DNA of 64,000 nucleotides, taken from assembly GCF_002575655.3 (NCBI RefSeq), contig NC_053035.3, positions 87,135,322 to 87,199,321 of the forward strand, given 5' to 3'. Each line of letters begins with the position of its first letter. Positions within the stretch are counted from its first letter, which is position 1. Below, piece by piece: positions 31,600 to 43,334 of this stretch. The position numbers were made by a program, and so were the translations under genes. Source of the stretch: Aegilops tauschii subsp. strangulata. Its lineage: Eukaryota; Streptophyta; Magnoliopsida; Poales; Poaceae. The notes under the pieces were generated by a model. It was given only the letters and a program-made list of their open reading frames with translations, was not told the DNA's origin and made no database searches.

Positions 31600-34500
31600 A
31601 GATGCTCACTTTTCAAACTTTACAAGTTCAGTCGATAAAAGTGGAAAAAAGAAGTCCACTTAGAAAGACACAAAATAAAACTTTGCATAATATTGGGAAT
31701 CCAGAGATGAAAAACATAGGACATTTTGGGAAGGCACATGAAAACATTCAAACACCAAACATGGGGGAGTCCAAACAGAACCAACTGAACATTATAAAAA
31801 GCGTAAGTGAAGTTCAAACAAGAGTGTAGAGAAAATGTTCAATTTCATTTTCCTTGATTTTAAAAAGAAACCTAGAAGTTCAACAATAATATAATTGAGG
31901 CGTTCAATGTTTCTAGAAAAACCCTAGCTAGTGTTTATAAAAAATTGGTTTTTCATGTTTGTAAAAAATAAAACCAAGGAGTTTAAATTTAAATAACATA
32001 ACGGTTTGACGTTCTTTAGAAAAACAGATTGTACCAATTTCTAACAAACCAAGAAGTTCAAATAAAAATACTATTCCGATGCTTACAAAAAGAACTGGAT
32101 TTTTCCCGTGTTTGAAAAAAAGACCAAGAAGGTCAAATTAAAGTAACAGAAATACTTGCATGTTCATAAAAAACGGAGTAGTTCGATGTCCAAAAAAAAA
32201 ACTCAAAATTCTTCTCGTTCCTAGGAAAAATAAAAGTTTGAAGTTCAATTTTTTAAATAATTGTTCTATGTTTACTTAAAAATGTTTTTTGCTTTTCTAA
32301 CAATAAAAGTAAGAAGGTCAAATTAAAATAGCAGAGTGTTTCGGTTTTAAAAGGGCTTACATGCTAAAAAAAAGGATGGCGTTTTGGGCTTTTTAAAACC
32401 ACTCATAAACGACGAAGAACATGAAAAAAAATTCTACATGAAAAAGTTGCTTATATTTATAAGTTTTCCAGCAGGTATATCATATTCCTTAATTCAAAAA
32501 ATGGTTTGAAATTTTTGAGTATATCATTCAAAACAAATTTTAACGTATTGAAATAACTCTTGGACCGTCGTGAATTTGGAAAACGTGCTGACGGAAAACT
32601 TGCGCCTTTGGAAAAGCTTTCTTATGGTATATCATTTGCTCAATTACAAAGAGTACTTTGGATGTTCGGGTCAAAAAATAGAGAGCAGTACAAATTGAAA
32701 ACAACCAGAAGTTCACCTACTGCATGGAATGTGTTTCATACAAAAAAGAGAATAAAACGCAAAGTCTAAAAGGTTTGTTTCTAGAAGTTCAGGTACTCAG
32801 TCCGGAATAGTTCAAAGATTCTTGTGAGAGAGGTTCACCATGTATTTACATGTTCAAAAACACACAAAATAGAAGTTCAAATTTAAGTAATGGCAAACAT
32901 ATATGTGTACCAAAAAATCCCATGGATTTTTCCATTTTTGGAAAATAGATTTTCCTCGTTTGTAAAAAAACCTAGAATTTCAAATTTTAAATAACGGAGT
33001 GGCTCAATGTTTATTACGAAATTAGGATTTTACATGTTACTAAAGAATAAACCAAGAAGGTAAAATTTAAAAAAGTGAGCGGTTCAAAATTTAAAGGAAA
33101 AATGGATTCTCCTTTCTAAAAAAACTAGTGGTTCAAATTTAAATAACAGAGAAGTTCAATATTTATTATGGCACCAAGAAGGTCAAATTAAATAAACAAG
33201 CTGTTCAAAAAGTTTATAAAACCACATTTCCCTATTTTTTTAAAGACCTAGAAGTGCAAATTTAAATAACTGAGCGGCTCGATGTTTATTACATAACTAG
33301 GACATTTCCCGTTACTAATGAATAACAGCAACAAGTCTGAAATTAAAAACATAATAGTATAAAATTTATAAAAAAAGGATTTTCTACGATACTAAATAAT
33401 AAAACCATGAAGTTCAAATTTAAAAAAAGGAGTAGTTCAACCTATGTAAAACACTAAGATTTTTCTCGTTAATAAAGAATAAACCAAGAAGTTCAATTTT
33501 AAAAAGCAGAGTAATTCAAAAATTATTACAAAACTTAGATTATTCCCGTACAGAAGAACAAGCAAAAATGATGTTACAAGTCAAAACAAGAAAAAACGAT
33601 GTTGTTTTGCCATTTTTAATACTGCTCTTAGAAGGCAACGAATTTCTAACGATTGTGTAGAAGAAAAAGTCGCTCCTATTCATAAGCTTTCCAACGGTAT
33701 ATTATATGCTACATTCTGGTAAATGGTTTATAAGTTTTATGTATACCGTTAAAAACATATTTTTATGCATTCAAAAAATATTTTGAACCGTCGCAAGTAT
33801 GAAAAAATAGTTAACACGAAAAAGTTGCGTGTTTTCAATAGCTTTCCATCAGTATATCATTTTCTCAATTCCGGAAAGTGGTTGGGGAGTTACGGTATAT
33901 CATTTGCTCCAGAAGTTCAACCTCTTCACGAAGTGCATTTTCGGAGACTCTGTTTTTCCGATGAAGGCAGAACGCATGATCTTAGAAGTTTAGATTGATA
34001 ACTGCCAGAAGTTCACGTGCTACACGGTGTGCATTTTGTATTAAAAAAAGAATGAAAATGCAAGGCCCAAAGTTTTGTTGCTAGAAGTTCAAGTGCTCTA
34101 CCCGAGAAAGTTCAAAAATTCTTGTGAGAAAGGTTGAACAAAAATACGTGACAGAAGTTCAAGGTGAAAACAACGAGAAGTTCAACTACTGGAAGGAATG
34201 CATTTCAGGTGAGAAATAAAAGTATAGAAAAATAAAAGCTTAAAAGGTTTGTTGAAAGACGTTCAAGTGCTTTGTCCGGAGAAGTTCAAAAATTATTGCG
34301 AGAGAGGTTCACCTTGTATTTCCATGTTCGATTTTTTCCGTATAAAAATCAAATACAATTCTTTACTCAAAATATAAAAAGGTGAAGTTCATATTGAAAT
34401 AACAGAGAATTTCAGAGTTTATTAAAACCTAGGATTTATCTGTTCAAAAAATAAAAAACACAACGCCATTTTTTGCACTTTTAAAAAGAACTCATAAAGA

Positions 34501-36400
34501 AAAAAATGGTTGCTAGAAGTTCAAGTGCTCGGTGAGGAAAAGTTCAAAAAATTCTTCTGAGAGAGGTTCACCGTGTATTTAGATGTCCAAAATACATAAA
34601 AAATATGTTGTTTTTTGTGTTTTAAAATAACTCTCTCAAACCAGAGAGAAGTTCAAAGTGATAACGAACAGAAGTTCACGTACAACATGGTGTGTATTTC
34701 ATATAAGAAAAAAACAATGAAGTGAAACAGGGTGAAGTTCAAACAGACATGCTCCAGAAGTTCAACTACTTCACGCAGTGCGAAAACAGCACGTCAAAAA
34801 TAGAGTGAGGTTCAAACAGACATGTCCGAGAATTTCAACTACTTCACGCAGTGCGTTTCCATTCGCAATGAAGGCAGAAATCATGATCTCGTCATTTCTC
34901 TAATTTACTTCAAAACGACAGGAATATCATTTGTATAAGTTCAAGTCCTCGGTCGGAGAGAGTTAAAAAAATTGTGAGAGAGGTTTGTACAAAAAGAATA
35001 TCATTTGTGTAACACTGACGAAATGGATGAGAAAATTACAAACGAAAATACGTCACAGAAGTTCAACGTGAAAACAGCAGGAAGTTCGACTACTATAGTG
35101 AATGAATTTGAGATGAAAAACTTTTAAAATCGTCGCGAGTATGAAAAAACGATCAACACGGGAAAGTTGCGTGTTTACATCAGCTTTCCACCGGTATATT
35201 ACTTGCTCAATTCCGGTGAGTGGATGGAGAGCTATGGGCAAAAAAAGCACGTGAAAAACAGAGTGAAGTTCAAGTAGACATGCCGAGAAGTTCAGGTTCT
35301 TCACGCGGTGCATTTTCGAAGAATCTGTTTTGCGATAAAAACAGAACGAATGACCTCACCATTTTCAAAATTACTTGAAAACGGCTAGGAATCAGAGAAA
35401 ATCAACAACATGAAAAAGTTTTGCATTTTCCTTAGCTTTTCAACGGTATATTATTTGCCCCATTCCGATAAAGTTTGTAGAAATTATGGCGAAAATATGT
35501 TTTTAGCCTTTTTCAAAATTGACTTAAAACAGTAAGGAATTGGGAGAAACAATATATACGATTTTTTTTCGAATTTCCTCAAGCTTTCCAACGCCATATC
35601 ATTTGCTACACTTGGACCTACGGTTAAAAACTTAGCTAAAAAATACGAACTCGGTGCAACTTGGACCGTTTTCTAAATTACTTTTAAACTGTTCAAAATT
35701 AGAAAAAAAACTGTAACATGAAAAAGTAGCGCATTTTCATAAGATTTCCAACGCCATATCATTTGCCTCAATTGGATTAGCCGTTTAGAAATGACATGGA
35801 AAATACGAACTCGGCTGTTCGGTTTGCGAAATTTTACGATTTTCCAAATTACTCTTTAACCGTAGGGAATTAGAGAAAACTTTCAACATGTGGAAGGAAC
35901 GGTTTTGCAGCAGCTTTCCAACGCCATATTATTTGCCTTATTCTGATAAACGGTTTTGAAATGCGATCGAAAATACGATTCACGTTGTTTGTATGAAGAA
36001 AAAACGATTTTCAAAACTTCTCTTAAACCGCTTACATTTTGCCAAAAATTTAACTTGAGTCATGATACTCGTGTCCATAGCTGTCCAACGGTATATCGCA
36101 GGCCCCATTTGGGCAATGTTGACGGAAGTTCAACCTAGAACTAGGGGAAGTTCAAGTCGAACAACTCAGGCAGTAAAATTGCAACAGAGACAGGTTTCAT
36201 CACGACCCGAGAGCAAATCCACCAATGAGCGAGATTCCTATTTAAAACGGGCATTTAATTGCTAAAAACTGTTTGTAGATTACACTTACATCACATAGAA
36301 CATGACTGACCAAAAAAATTCACGCGAAGAGACACGGTTGAGAAGATAGCCCCAAGGTCGGGTTCCTACAGAGGGAAGTTCAGGCGTGTAACTCAGGAAA
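31600..36400. repeat. AAGTTCAA-rich dispersed repeat block
   Basis: About 4.8 kb of AT-rich DNA in which AGAAGTTCAA and variants recur dozens of times in both phase contexts, together with longer reiterated phrases (GAGAGAGGTTCACC, TTTCCAACGCCATATCATTTGC). No protein frame above about 90 codons that looks real. It resembles the subterminal repeat arrays of large DNA transposons. Confidence 0.7.
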
Positions 36401-36408
36401 TTTATGTT

Positions 36409-36448
36409 GTGATCAGAATAATATTCTGATCCCGTGATCAGAATAGTG
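36409..36448 (-). repeat. Inverted terminal repeat, right
   Basis: GTGATCAGAATAATATTCTG and following bases mirror 29346-29387. Confidence 0.7.
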
Positions 36449-36483
36449 TTTATGTGTGTATATATATATATAATATAAAATAG

Positions 36484-36867
36484 GGATTGACTATTCGTCA
36501 CCCTGGGTGAGGAATAGTTATTCTTCACCCCCTCTATTTTACCATCAATGCACCGTAATTTTACGTTTCGTAAGTTTTGTTTTATTTCTGACGTAAAAAG
36601 AGACCGTAAGAAAATATATAATCGTCGTAAAAAATATTTTATATTATGTAAAATTACAAACGTAAAAACATAGTGTAAAATACACATAAACTGCAAATTT
36701 TCTTGTCTTATGACCTATATTTTTATTTTCTTCTATCAAATTTTACGTAGGGAATCAATAGGAATGTTACTATTTGAATTCCAAATATAATTTAATTATG
36801 AAGTGATCGTAAGATTACCTCGGGTCAAGAATAACTTATTCTGCACCCTGGGTGATAAATAACATCA
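36484..36867 (-). mobile_element. MITE, right member of the mirror-image pair
   Basis: Starts GGATTGACTATTCGTCACCC and ends GGGTGATAAATAACATCA; this is the reverse complement of 28958-29340 along its length, including the central TTTTTACGTTTGTAATTTTAC word. Confidence 0.75.
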
Positions 36868-36887
36868 GTATATATAGGACAAATGTT

Positions 36888-37239
36888 TCCTACAAGCAGT
36901 GGTAGTTACCACCACTTGCGTTTTGTATGTTGTATGTAGTATCCGTCGAAATTGAGAGTATGTACGGGTAGTATGTAGTATATAACAATGATTAGGTAGT
37001 ATATAGACTATTTTTTAAGTAGTATATACCATGTTTTAAGTATGCTCTTTTTTACGTACAAATATGTACGTATTTCATAAATATAACAAAAACTATGGGC
37101 TCATATGCAATTTTTTCATGTAACTTCTTTTGAAATATCTTAGATATAGTATACGAATATATCTAAAATGATAAAGTAGTATATAGTACCACATGGTAGT
37201 ATATGAGACATATGGGGTAACTACCACCGGGTGGTAGGA
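36888..37239. mobile_element. Small MITE with TGGTAGTTACC ends
   Basis: Starts TCCTACAAGCAGTGGTAGTT and ends with GTAACTACCACC followed by GGTGGTAGGA, an imperfect inverted repeat of about 22 bp. The interior repeats AGTATGTAGTATATA. Possible TGT flank. Superfamily not assigned. Confidence 0.55.
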
Positions 37240-37243
37240 TGTA

Positions 37244-38272
37244 CTAGCAAAAGAGCCCGTGCGTTGCAACGGGAGAGAAAACATAATACACGCTCTTAAC
37301 CCAGCAACCATCACTCAATAGGTCCATCTCCTTTATTTTTGCGAGGCATCATATTTGTGTTGCCGCTTATCCTTCTTCTCACCCTGGCCGGCGATGGCCT
37401 CGGTGTTCACACAAAACAACAAAAAACGTGTTTGAGTATGGTTAATCCTAAGGCGTCTCTCTCTCCCTCTCTCCTCCCTCTCCCTCCCTCTCTCTCTCTC
37501 TATTTCTCTCTCTCTCGCTTTCTCTCACTCTCGCGATGAGTAATCTGTTGTTTTCCCCTGCGACATTTTTCAGAGGTATGCATGTGTAGTTATCGATGTT
37601 TTCTTTTCCCTATATGGTTATAGTGGGGTGTTTATTTGCAATCCGGATCGCCGCTGTTACGGAAGAAAAACGGATCTTGCGCTATAAATTATAAGTTTGC
37701 TTCCAAAAGATATTTTAAAAATATCTAAGAGGTAAAATTAACATCATATTTAGATTCCACACATTTTTCTAATAAAATTTCATATACAATATGTTAAAAT
37801 CGAAGTTACGGTTTAAAAGATGCGGATAATTTAGAAAATCATTTGTTTGATTTAAATATATTCCAAAATAATATTTAAAAATACTTAACAGGTAAAAATA
37901 ATCTCATATTCATATTGTACATATTTTTCTAATCAAATTTCATATATAACATGTTCAAATCGGAGTTACGGTTTAAAAGATATGGATGATTTAAAAAAGC
38001 ATTTGTTTGGCTTAAATATGATCTGCGGATGAATTACCTAAAAAGTCAGGGGGGTTTTCAAAAAACATAAAATAACGGTTCGGATGTGACTTAAATCCGG
38101 ACGGCGGGTTGATTTCAAGAAAACACAGGAACTTTTGTGTAAAATACGAAAAAACGATTCGTTCTGACTTAAAACAGGACTGTGGGTTGAATTCTCTAAA
38201 ATAAAGGGACTTTTCTAAACAATGCCATGACGGACGAACAGAAACCCAATTTGCTTTATTATTAGGTAAAGA
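37244..38272. mobile_element. Dispersed repeat starting with the GTGCGTTGCAACGGG word
   Basis: CCCGTGCGTTGCAACGGG near one end and CTTTATTATTAGGTAAAGAT at the other are a pair I remember as very common in grass genomes; the class is not certain (possibly Helitron or a non-autonomous element). The interior has a CT microsatellite at about 37458-37530 and two related blocks around TTCATATACAATATGTT. No gene. Confidence 0.5.
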
Positions 38273-38332
38273 TATAATTGATTGACTGGTTACCGTAATT
38301 AGGCACGTGTATTGTTTCCTAACTTCCCTTAA

Positions 38333-38686
38333 GGTGGCTAGTTGATTAGTCGTGACTTGGAAGGGTTGCCACCTTCTCCGTCGAGGTGGCTATTTCTTAG
38401 TCGTGACTGTTGGAAGGATGACCACCTTTTCGCTCAAGGAAGTGGCAGCACCTCATGTATACCATCTGAGCCCTAGTGCGGGCTCGACAAAACACAATAG
38501 AAGAGTAGCAATGCATCTGGCCCATGTTGGTGCTCTAGCCCATCAACCGCAGCTTGCTTTTCTGGCCCATATGGTCGCTTTGGCCCATTAGTTAACCAAC
38601 TGGCGCAGTCTTAGTACCCGCTGACGCTACGCCAATGCCTGAAGGCGGCTATTTGATTAACCGTGACTGTTGGAAGGGTTGCAACC
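38333..38686. repeat. Three GGTGGC...GCCACC hairpin-like repeats
   Basis: Units at 38333-38373, 38385-38426 and 38644-38686 share GGTGGCTA, TTAG, CGTGACTGTTGGAAGG and end in GCCACC or a variant, so each can fold on itself. They lie upstream of a TATA box at 38728. GGCCCAT words between units 2 and 3 resemble the site II-like telo/ribosomal promoter motif GGCCCA. Confidence 0.55.
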
Positions 38687-38727
38687 TTTCATGTAGAGAT
38701 GCCTTTTTTGTTGCACATCCTGCTTGC

Positions 38728-38733
38728 TATAAA
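38728..38733 (+). promoter_or_regulatory. Possible TATA box
   Basis: CTATAAAC 40 bp upstream of an ATG at 38768. Confidence 0.4.
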
Positions 38734-38767
38734 CAGCAGTCATTTGTGTGATCCAAAAAGAAAAAAC

Positions 38768-38836
38768 ATGGCAACACACACACAGAGGAATATAAGAGTC
38801 GTTCTAGTGATGGTACATGTATGTCAATACACATAG
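38768..38836 (+). pseudogene. Truncated ORF start with signal-peptide-like N terminus
   Basis: ATG at 38768 in fair context (AACATGG) opens about 22 codons (MATHTQRNIRVVLVMVHVC): a basic n-region followed by a hydrophobic stretch, then a TAG exactly where the Harbinger-like end GGGCGTGTTTGGTT begins. This suggests a small secreted-protein gene cut by the transposon. The implied 5' leader is only about ten bases, and the gene cannot be identified, so chance is possible. Confidence 0.3.
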
Positions 38837-39745
38837 GGCGTGTTTGGTTGCCGTAGTCTATAGTAGCTGCGTTGCATGGCCTTCTCAACTCAGCCTGGCT
38901 ATGCAAATGCAGCCTCAAATGCACCATCTGCAAGTTGTTTGGTTGCCTGGATGCCCTCTTGCCTATATGAACTGCACTGTCTGGTGTTTGGTTGCCTGCA
39001 TGTGAGTGGACAAACCCAAGCCATGGTGTTTGATTGTATGCAACGCATGGTGTGTGGTAACCTCTTTGTCTAGTTGGTGAGGTTACTAGCACACTTCGGC
39101 ACAACCATGTACCACACATTATAAGCAGAGCAGAGCATAAACAGAGCATCAACTACTTAACAACATAGTTCAGATAACATAGTATCACACATCATAACGA
39201 TAGTTCAAACAGTTCAACACATAAACCATAAAGTAGACTCGATAGTACTTAGGAAGGAGGTGCCCCGGCCCTAGTCCCTAGCGGCGAAGGCTTCGTCGTG
39301 CTTCCCGCACTTGTTGACCACCTCAATGCCATCATCGTCGAAGATGATGACCTTGAGGGTGTCGGGAGTCAGGAGCTTGAACATCACCATGTACCCGATC
39401 TTGATATGATGAACAGCGGCGTAGGTGGCCCAACCCTGATCCAGGGTCACCCTGCCATTCATCAGCTTCACCGTCACCCTCCAGGAGCATCCGGTGTTGT
39501 TCCTCAGCTTGAACTCCGTCGGCACCGCGACGAAGTCAATCTCAAAAATGGAATTGAAAAGCTCCAATTTAAATAATGGTACCGGGGAAATACCCAGGGA
39601 AGAATCATTCTTTGAATCATCAAGATCTATCAATTTGCGAATTCAATAAAAAATGGACTGATCCTCGGAATACACCATCTTGGTGAAGTCCAGGGGCATG
39701 GGGATGCACTCAAGCTTCGGTGCAAGGATGACCTTGCAGAAGTGA
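38836..39745. mobile_element. PIF/Harbinger-like element, 3' end missing
   Basis: Starts GGGCGTGTTTGGTTGCC after ATA and repeats TTTGGTTGCCTG inside (38938, 38987), like subterminal repeats. The opposite inverted end is not found before the CACTA end at 39746, so it is truncated. It appears to contain the minus-strand B3 gene and its 3' untranslated region (39080-39270). Confidence 0.5.
39271..39744 (-). CDS. B3-domain protein, 5'-truncated, predicted intron
   Basis: Minus-strand gene. Exon a, 39744-39676, encodes HFCKVILAPKLECIPMPLDF, the start of a B3 DNA-binding domain. Exon b, 39540-39271, encodes FVAVPTEFKLRNNTGCSWRV, then GRVTLDQGWATYAAVHHIKI, then MVMFKLLTPDTLKVIIFDDD, the rest of the fold with the conserved Trp/Gly of the GW motif. 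A 135-bp AT-rich stretch between them (39541-39675) has GT and AG ends and keeps phase, so I read it as an intron; without splicing the frame meets a TGA-like stop. The family resembles the REM type of plant B3 factors. The 5' end is lost at 39745, where a CACTA terminus begins. Similar short single-B3 proteins are, as I recall, common in grasses, so it may be transposon-amplified. Confidence 0.65.
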
Positions 39746-39787
39746 CACTACTAGGGAAAACCTTATACACTGAACTTTAGCAGTAGC
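39746..39787 (+). mobile_element. CACTA terminus, 42-bp remnant
   Basis: CACTACTAGGGAAAACC is a typical Triticeae CACTA end. It truncates the B3 exon on its left and is cut by a copia LTR at 39788. Confidence 0.65.
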
Positions 39788-40770
39788 TGAAGGAAATATG
39801 CCCTAGAGGCAATAATAAAGTTGTTATTTATATTTCCTTATATCATGATAGGTGTTTATTATTCATGCTAGAATTGTATTAACCGGAAACTTAGTACATG
39901 TGTGAATACATAGACAAAACAGAGTGTCCCTAGTATGCCTCTACTTGACTAGCTCGTTAATCAAAGATGGTTATGTTTCCTGACCATAGACATGTGTTGT
40001 CATTTGATGAACGGGATCACATCATTAGAGAATGATGTGATGGACAAGACCCATCCGTTAGCTTAGCATAATGATCGTTTAGTTTTATTGCTATTGCTTT
40101 CATCATGACTTATACATGTTCCTCTGACTATGAGATTATGCAACTCCCGAATACCGGAGGAATACCTTGTGTGTTATCAAACGTCACAACGTAACTGGGT
40201 GATTATAAAGATGCTCTACAGATGTCTCCGAAAGTGTTTGTTGGGTTGGCATAGATCGAGATTAGGATTTGTCAATCCGTGTATCGGAGAGGTATCTCTA
40301 GGCCCTCTCGGTAATGCACATCACTATAAGCCTTGCAAGCAATGTGACTAATGAGTTAGTCACGGGATGATGCATTACGGAACGAGTAAAGAGACTTGCC
40401 AGTAACGAGATTGAACTAGGTATGATGATATCGATGATCGAATCTCGGGCAAGTAACATACCGATGACAAAGGGAACAACGTATGTTGTTATGCAGTTTG
40501 ACCGATAAAGATCATCGTAGAATATGTAGGAGCCAATATGAGCATCCAGGTTCCGCTATTGGTTATTGACCGGAGATGTGTCTCGGTCATGTCTACATAG
40601 TTCTCGGACCCGTAGGGTCCGCACGCTTAACGTCCGATGACGATTTGTATTATGAGTTATGTGATTTGATGACCGAAGTTTGTTCGGAGTCCCGGATGAG
40701 ATCACGGACATGACGAGGAGTCTCGAAATGGTAGAGAGGTAAAGATTCATATATTGGAAGGTTGCATTCG
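39788..40770 (+). repeat. Angela/WIS/BARE-type LTR, truncated 983-bp copy
   Basis: Begins TGAAGGAAATATGCCCTAGA, as does the LTR at 40771, and follows it for about 980 bp until ATTCG (40766-40770), where the second LTR starts. The remaining part is not in the window. Read as an older LTR into which a sister element inserted. Confidence 0.8.
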
Positions 40771-42507
40771 TGAAGGAAATATGCCCTAGAGGCAATAATA
40801 AAGTTATTATTTATTTCCTCATATCATGATAAATGTTTATTATTCATGCTAGAATTGTATTAACCGGAAACATAATACATGTGTGAATACATAAACAAAC
40901 ACAGTGTCACTAGTATGCCTCTACTTGACTAGCTCGTTGATCAAAGATGGTTGAGTTTTCTAGCCATAGACATGAGTTGTCATTTGATTAACGGGATCAC
41001 ATCATTAGGAGAATGATGTGATTGACTTGACCCATTCCGTTAGCTTAGCACTCGATCGTTTAGTTTTATGCTATTGCTTTCTTCATGACTTATACATGTT
41101 CCTATGACTGTGAGATTATGCAACTCCCGATTACCGGAGGAACACTTTGTGTGCTACCAAACGTCACAATGTAACTGGGTGATTATAAAGGTGCTCTACA
41201 GGTGTCTCCGATGGTACTTGTTGAGTTGACATAGATCGAGACTAGGATTTTTCACTCCAATTGTCGGAGAGGTATCTCTGGGCCCTCTCGGTAATGCACA
41301 TCACTATAAGCCTTGCAAGCAATGTAACTAATGAGTTAGTTGCGGGATGATGCATTACGGAACGAGTAAAGAGACTTGCCGGTAACGAGATTGAGCTAGG
41401 TATTGAGATACCGACGATCGAATCTCGGGCAAGTAACATACCGATGACAAAGGGAACGACATATGTTGTTATGCGGTTTGACCGATAAAGACCTTCGTAG
41501 AATATGTAGGAACCAATATGAGCATCCAGGTTCCGCTATTGGTTATTGACCGGAGATGTGTCTCGGTCATGTCTACATAGTCCTCGAACCCGTAGGGTCT
41601 GCACGCTTAAAGTTCTGTGACGATTGGTATTATGAGTTTATATGTTTTGATGTACCGAAGGTAGTTCGGAGTCCCAGATATGATCACGGACATGACGAGG
41701 AGTAATAGTCGAGACATAAAGATCGATATATTGGATGACTATGTTCGGACACCGGAAGTGTTTCGGGAGGTTTCGGACATATACCGGAGTACTGGGGGGT
41801 TACCGGAACCCCCCGGGGAGTATATTGGGCCTAATGGGCCTTAGTGGAGAAGAGGAGGGGCGGCCAGGGCAGGCTGCGCGCCCCCTCCCCCTCTAGTCCG
41901 AATTGGACAAGGAGGGGGGGGGGGCGGCGCCCTCCTTTCCTTCCCCTCTCTCTCCTCCTTCCCCCTTCTCCTACTCCTACTAGGAAAAGAGGAGTCCTAC
42001 TCCCGGTGGGAGTAGGACTCCCCCCTTGGCGCACCCTCCTCCTTAGCCGGCCGCCTCCCCCTAGCTCCTTTATATACGGGGGCAGGGGGCACCCTGGAAC
42101 ACACAAGTTGATCATTAATCTCTCCCAGCCGTGTGCGGTGCCCCCCTCCACCATAATCCACCTCGTTCATATCGTAGCGGTGCTTAGGCGAAGCCCTGCG
42201 ACGCTAGCTTCATCAACATCGTCACCACGCCGTCGTGCTGACGAAACTCTCCCTCGAGCTCTACTGGATCGTGAGATCGCGGGACATCACCGAGCTGAAC
42301 GTGTGCTGAACGCGGAGGTGCCGTACGTTCGGTACTGAGGATCGGTCAATCATGAAGACGTACGACTACATCAACCGCGTTGTCATAATGCTTCCGCTTA
42401 ACGGTCTACGAGGGTACGTGGACGACACTCTCCCCTCTCGTTGCTATGCATCACCATGATCTTGCGTGTGCGTAGGAATTTTTTTGAAATTACTACATTC
42501 CCCAACA
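40771..42507 (+). repeat. Angela-type 5' LTR (1737 bp)
   Basis: TGAAGGAAAT ... CCCCAACA. Contains a poly-G/C-rich stretch (41880-42060) before the TATA box. The end is fixed by the primer site that follows. Confidence 0.87.
42069..42077 (+). promoter_or_regulatory. TATA box of the Angela-type LTR
   Basis: TTTATATAC followed about 25 bp later by CACCCTGGAACACAC, a likely transcript start region. Confidence 0.6.
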
Positions 42508-42508
42508 G

Positions 42509-42520
42509 TGGCATCCGAGC
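42509..42520 (+). other. Angela-type primer-binding site
   Basis: TGGCATCCGAGC, a tRNA-Met-type site with two changes from TGGTATCAGAGC, one base after the LTR end. Confidence 0.7.
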
Positions 42521-43334
42521 CTGGTTTTTGCGTAGATGTTATATGCACGAGCAGAACACAAGTGAGTTGTGGGCGATACAAGTCATACTGCTTACCAGCA
42601 TGTCATACTTTGGTTCGGCGGTATTGTTGGATGAAGCGGCCCGGACCGACATTACGCGTACGCTTACACGAGACTTGTTCTACCGACGTGCTTTGCACAC
42701 AGGTGGCTGGCGGGTGTCAGTTTCTCCAACTTTAGTTGAACCGAGTGTGGCTACGCCCGGTCCTTGATAAGGTTAAAACATCACTAACTTGACGAACTAT
42801 CGTTGTGGATTTGATGCGTAGGTAAGAACGGTTCTTGCTCAGCCCGTAGAAGCCACGTAAAATTTGCAACAACAAAGTAGAGGACGTCTAACTTGTTTTT
42901 GGAGGGCATGTTGTGATGTGATATGGTCAAGACATGATGCTATATTTTATTTTATGAGATGATCATGTTTTGTAATGGAGTTATCGGCAACTGGCAGGAG
43001 CCATATGGTTGTCGCTTTATTGTATGCAATGCAATCGCCCTGTAATTGCTTTACTTTATCACTAAGCGGTAGCGATAGTCATAGAAGCAATAGTTGGCGA
43101 GACGACAACGATGCAACGATGGAGATCAAGGTGTCGCGCCGGTGACGATAGTGATCATGACGGTGCTTTGGAGATGGAGATAAAAGGCACAAGATGATGA
43201 TGGCCATATCATATCACTTATATTGATTGCATGTGATGTTTATCCTTTATGCATCTTATTCTGCTTTGTTTGACGGTAGCATTATAAGTTGATCTCCCAC
43301 TAAATTTCAAGGTAAAAGTGTTCTCCCTGAGTAT
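42521..43334 (+). other. Angela-type leader, first part
   Basis: Untranslated leader; no coding frame supported. Continues at 50098-50504 once the Athila-type insertion is removed. Confidence 0.7.

Larger units (their letters stand above)
29346..36448. mobile_element. Unclassified TIR element with gene-like cargo
   Basis: Bounded by 40-bp inverted repeats and, outside them, by the mirror MITE pair. Inside: a TATA box next to the left end, a GC-rich gene-like leader (29400-30300), an unannotated segment (30300-31300) and a long AAGTTCAA-rich block. No transposase recognised. CACTA-like starts (CACTATT) without a matching 3-bp duplication leave the superfamily open. Confidence 0.5.
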
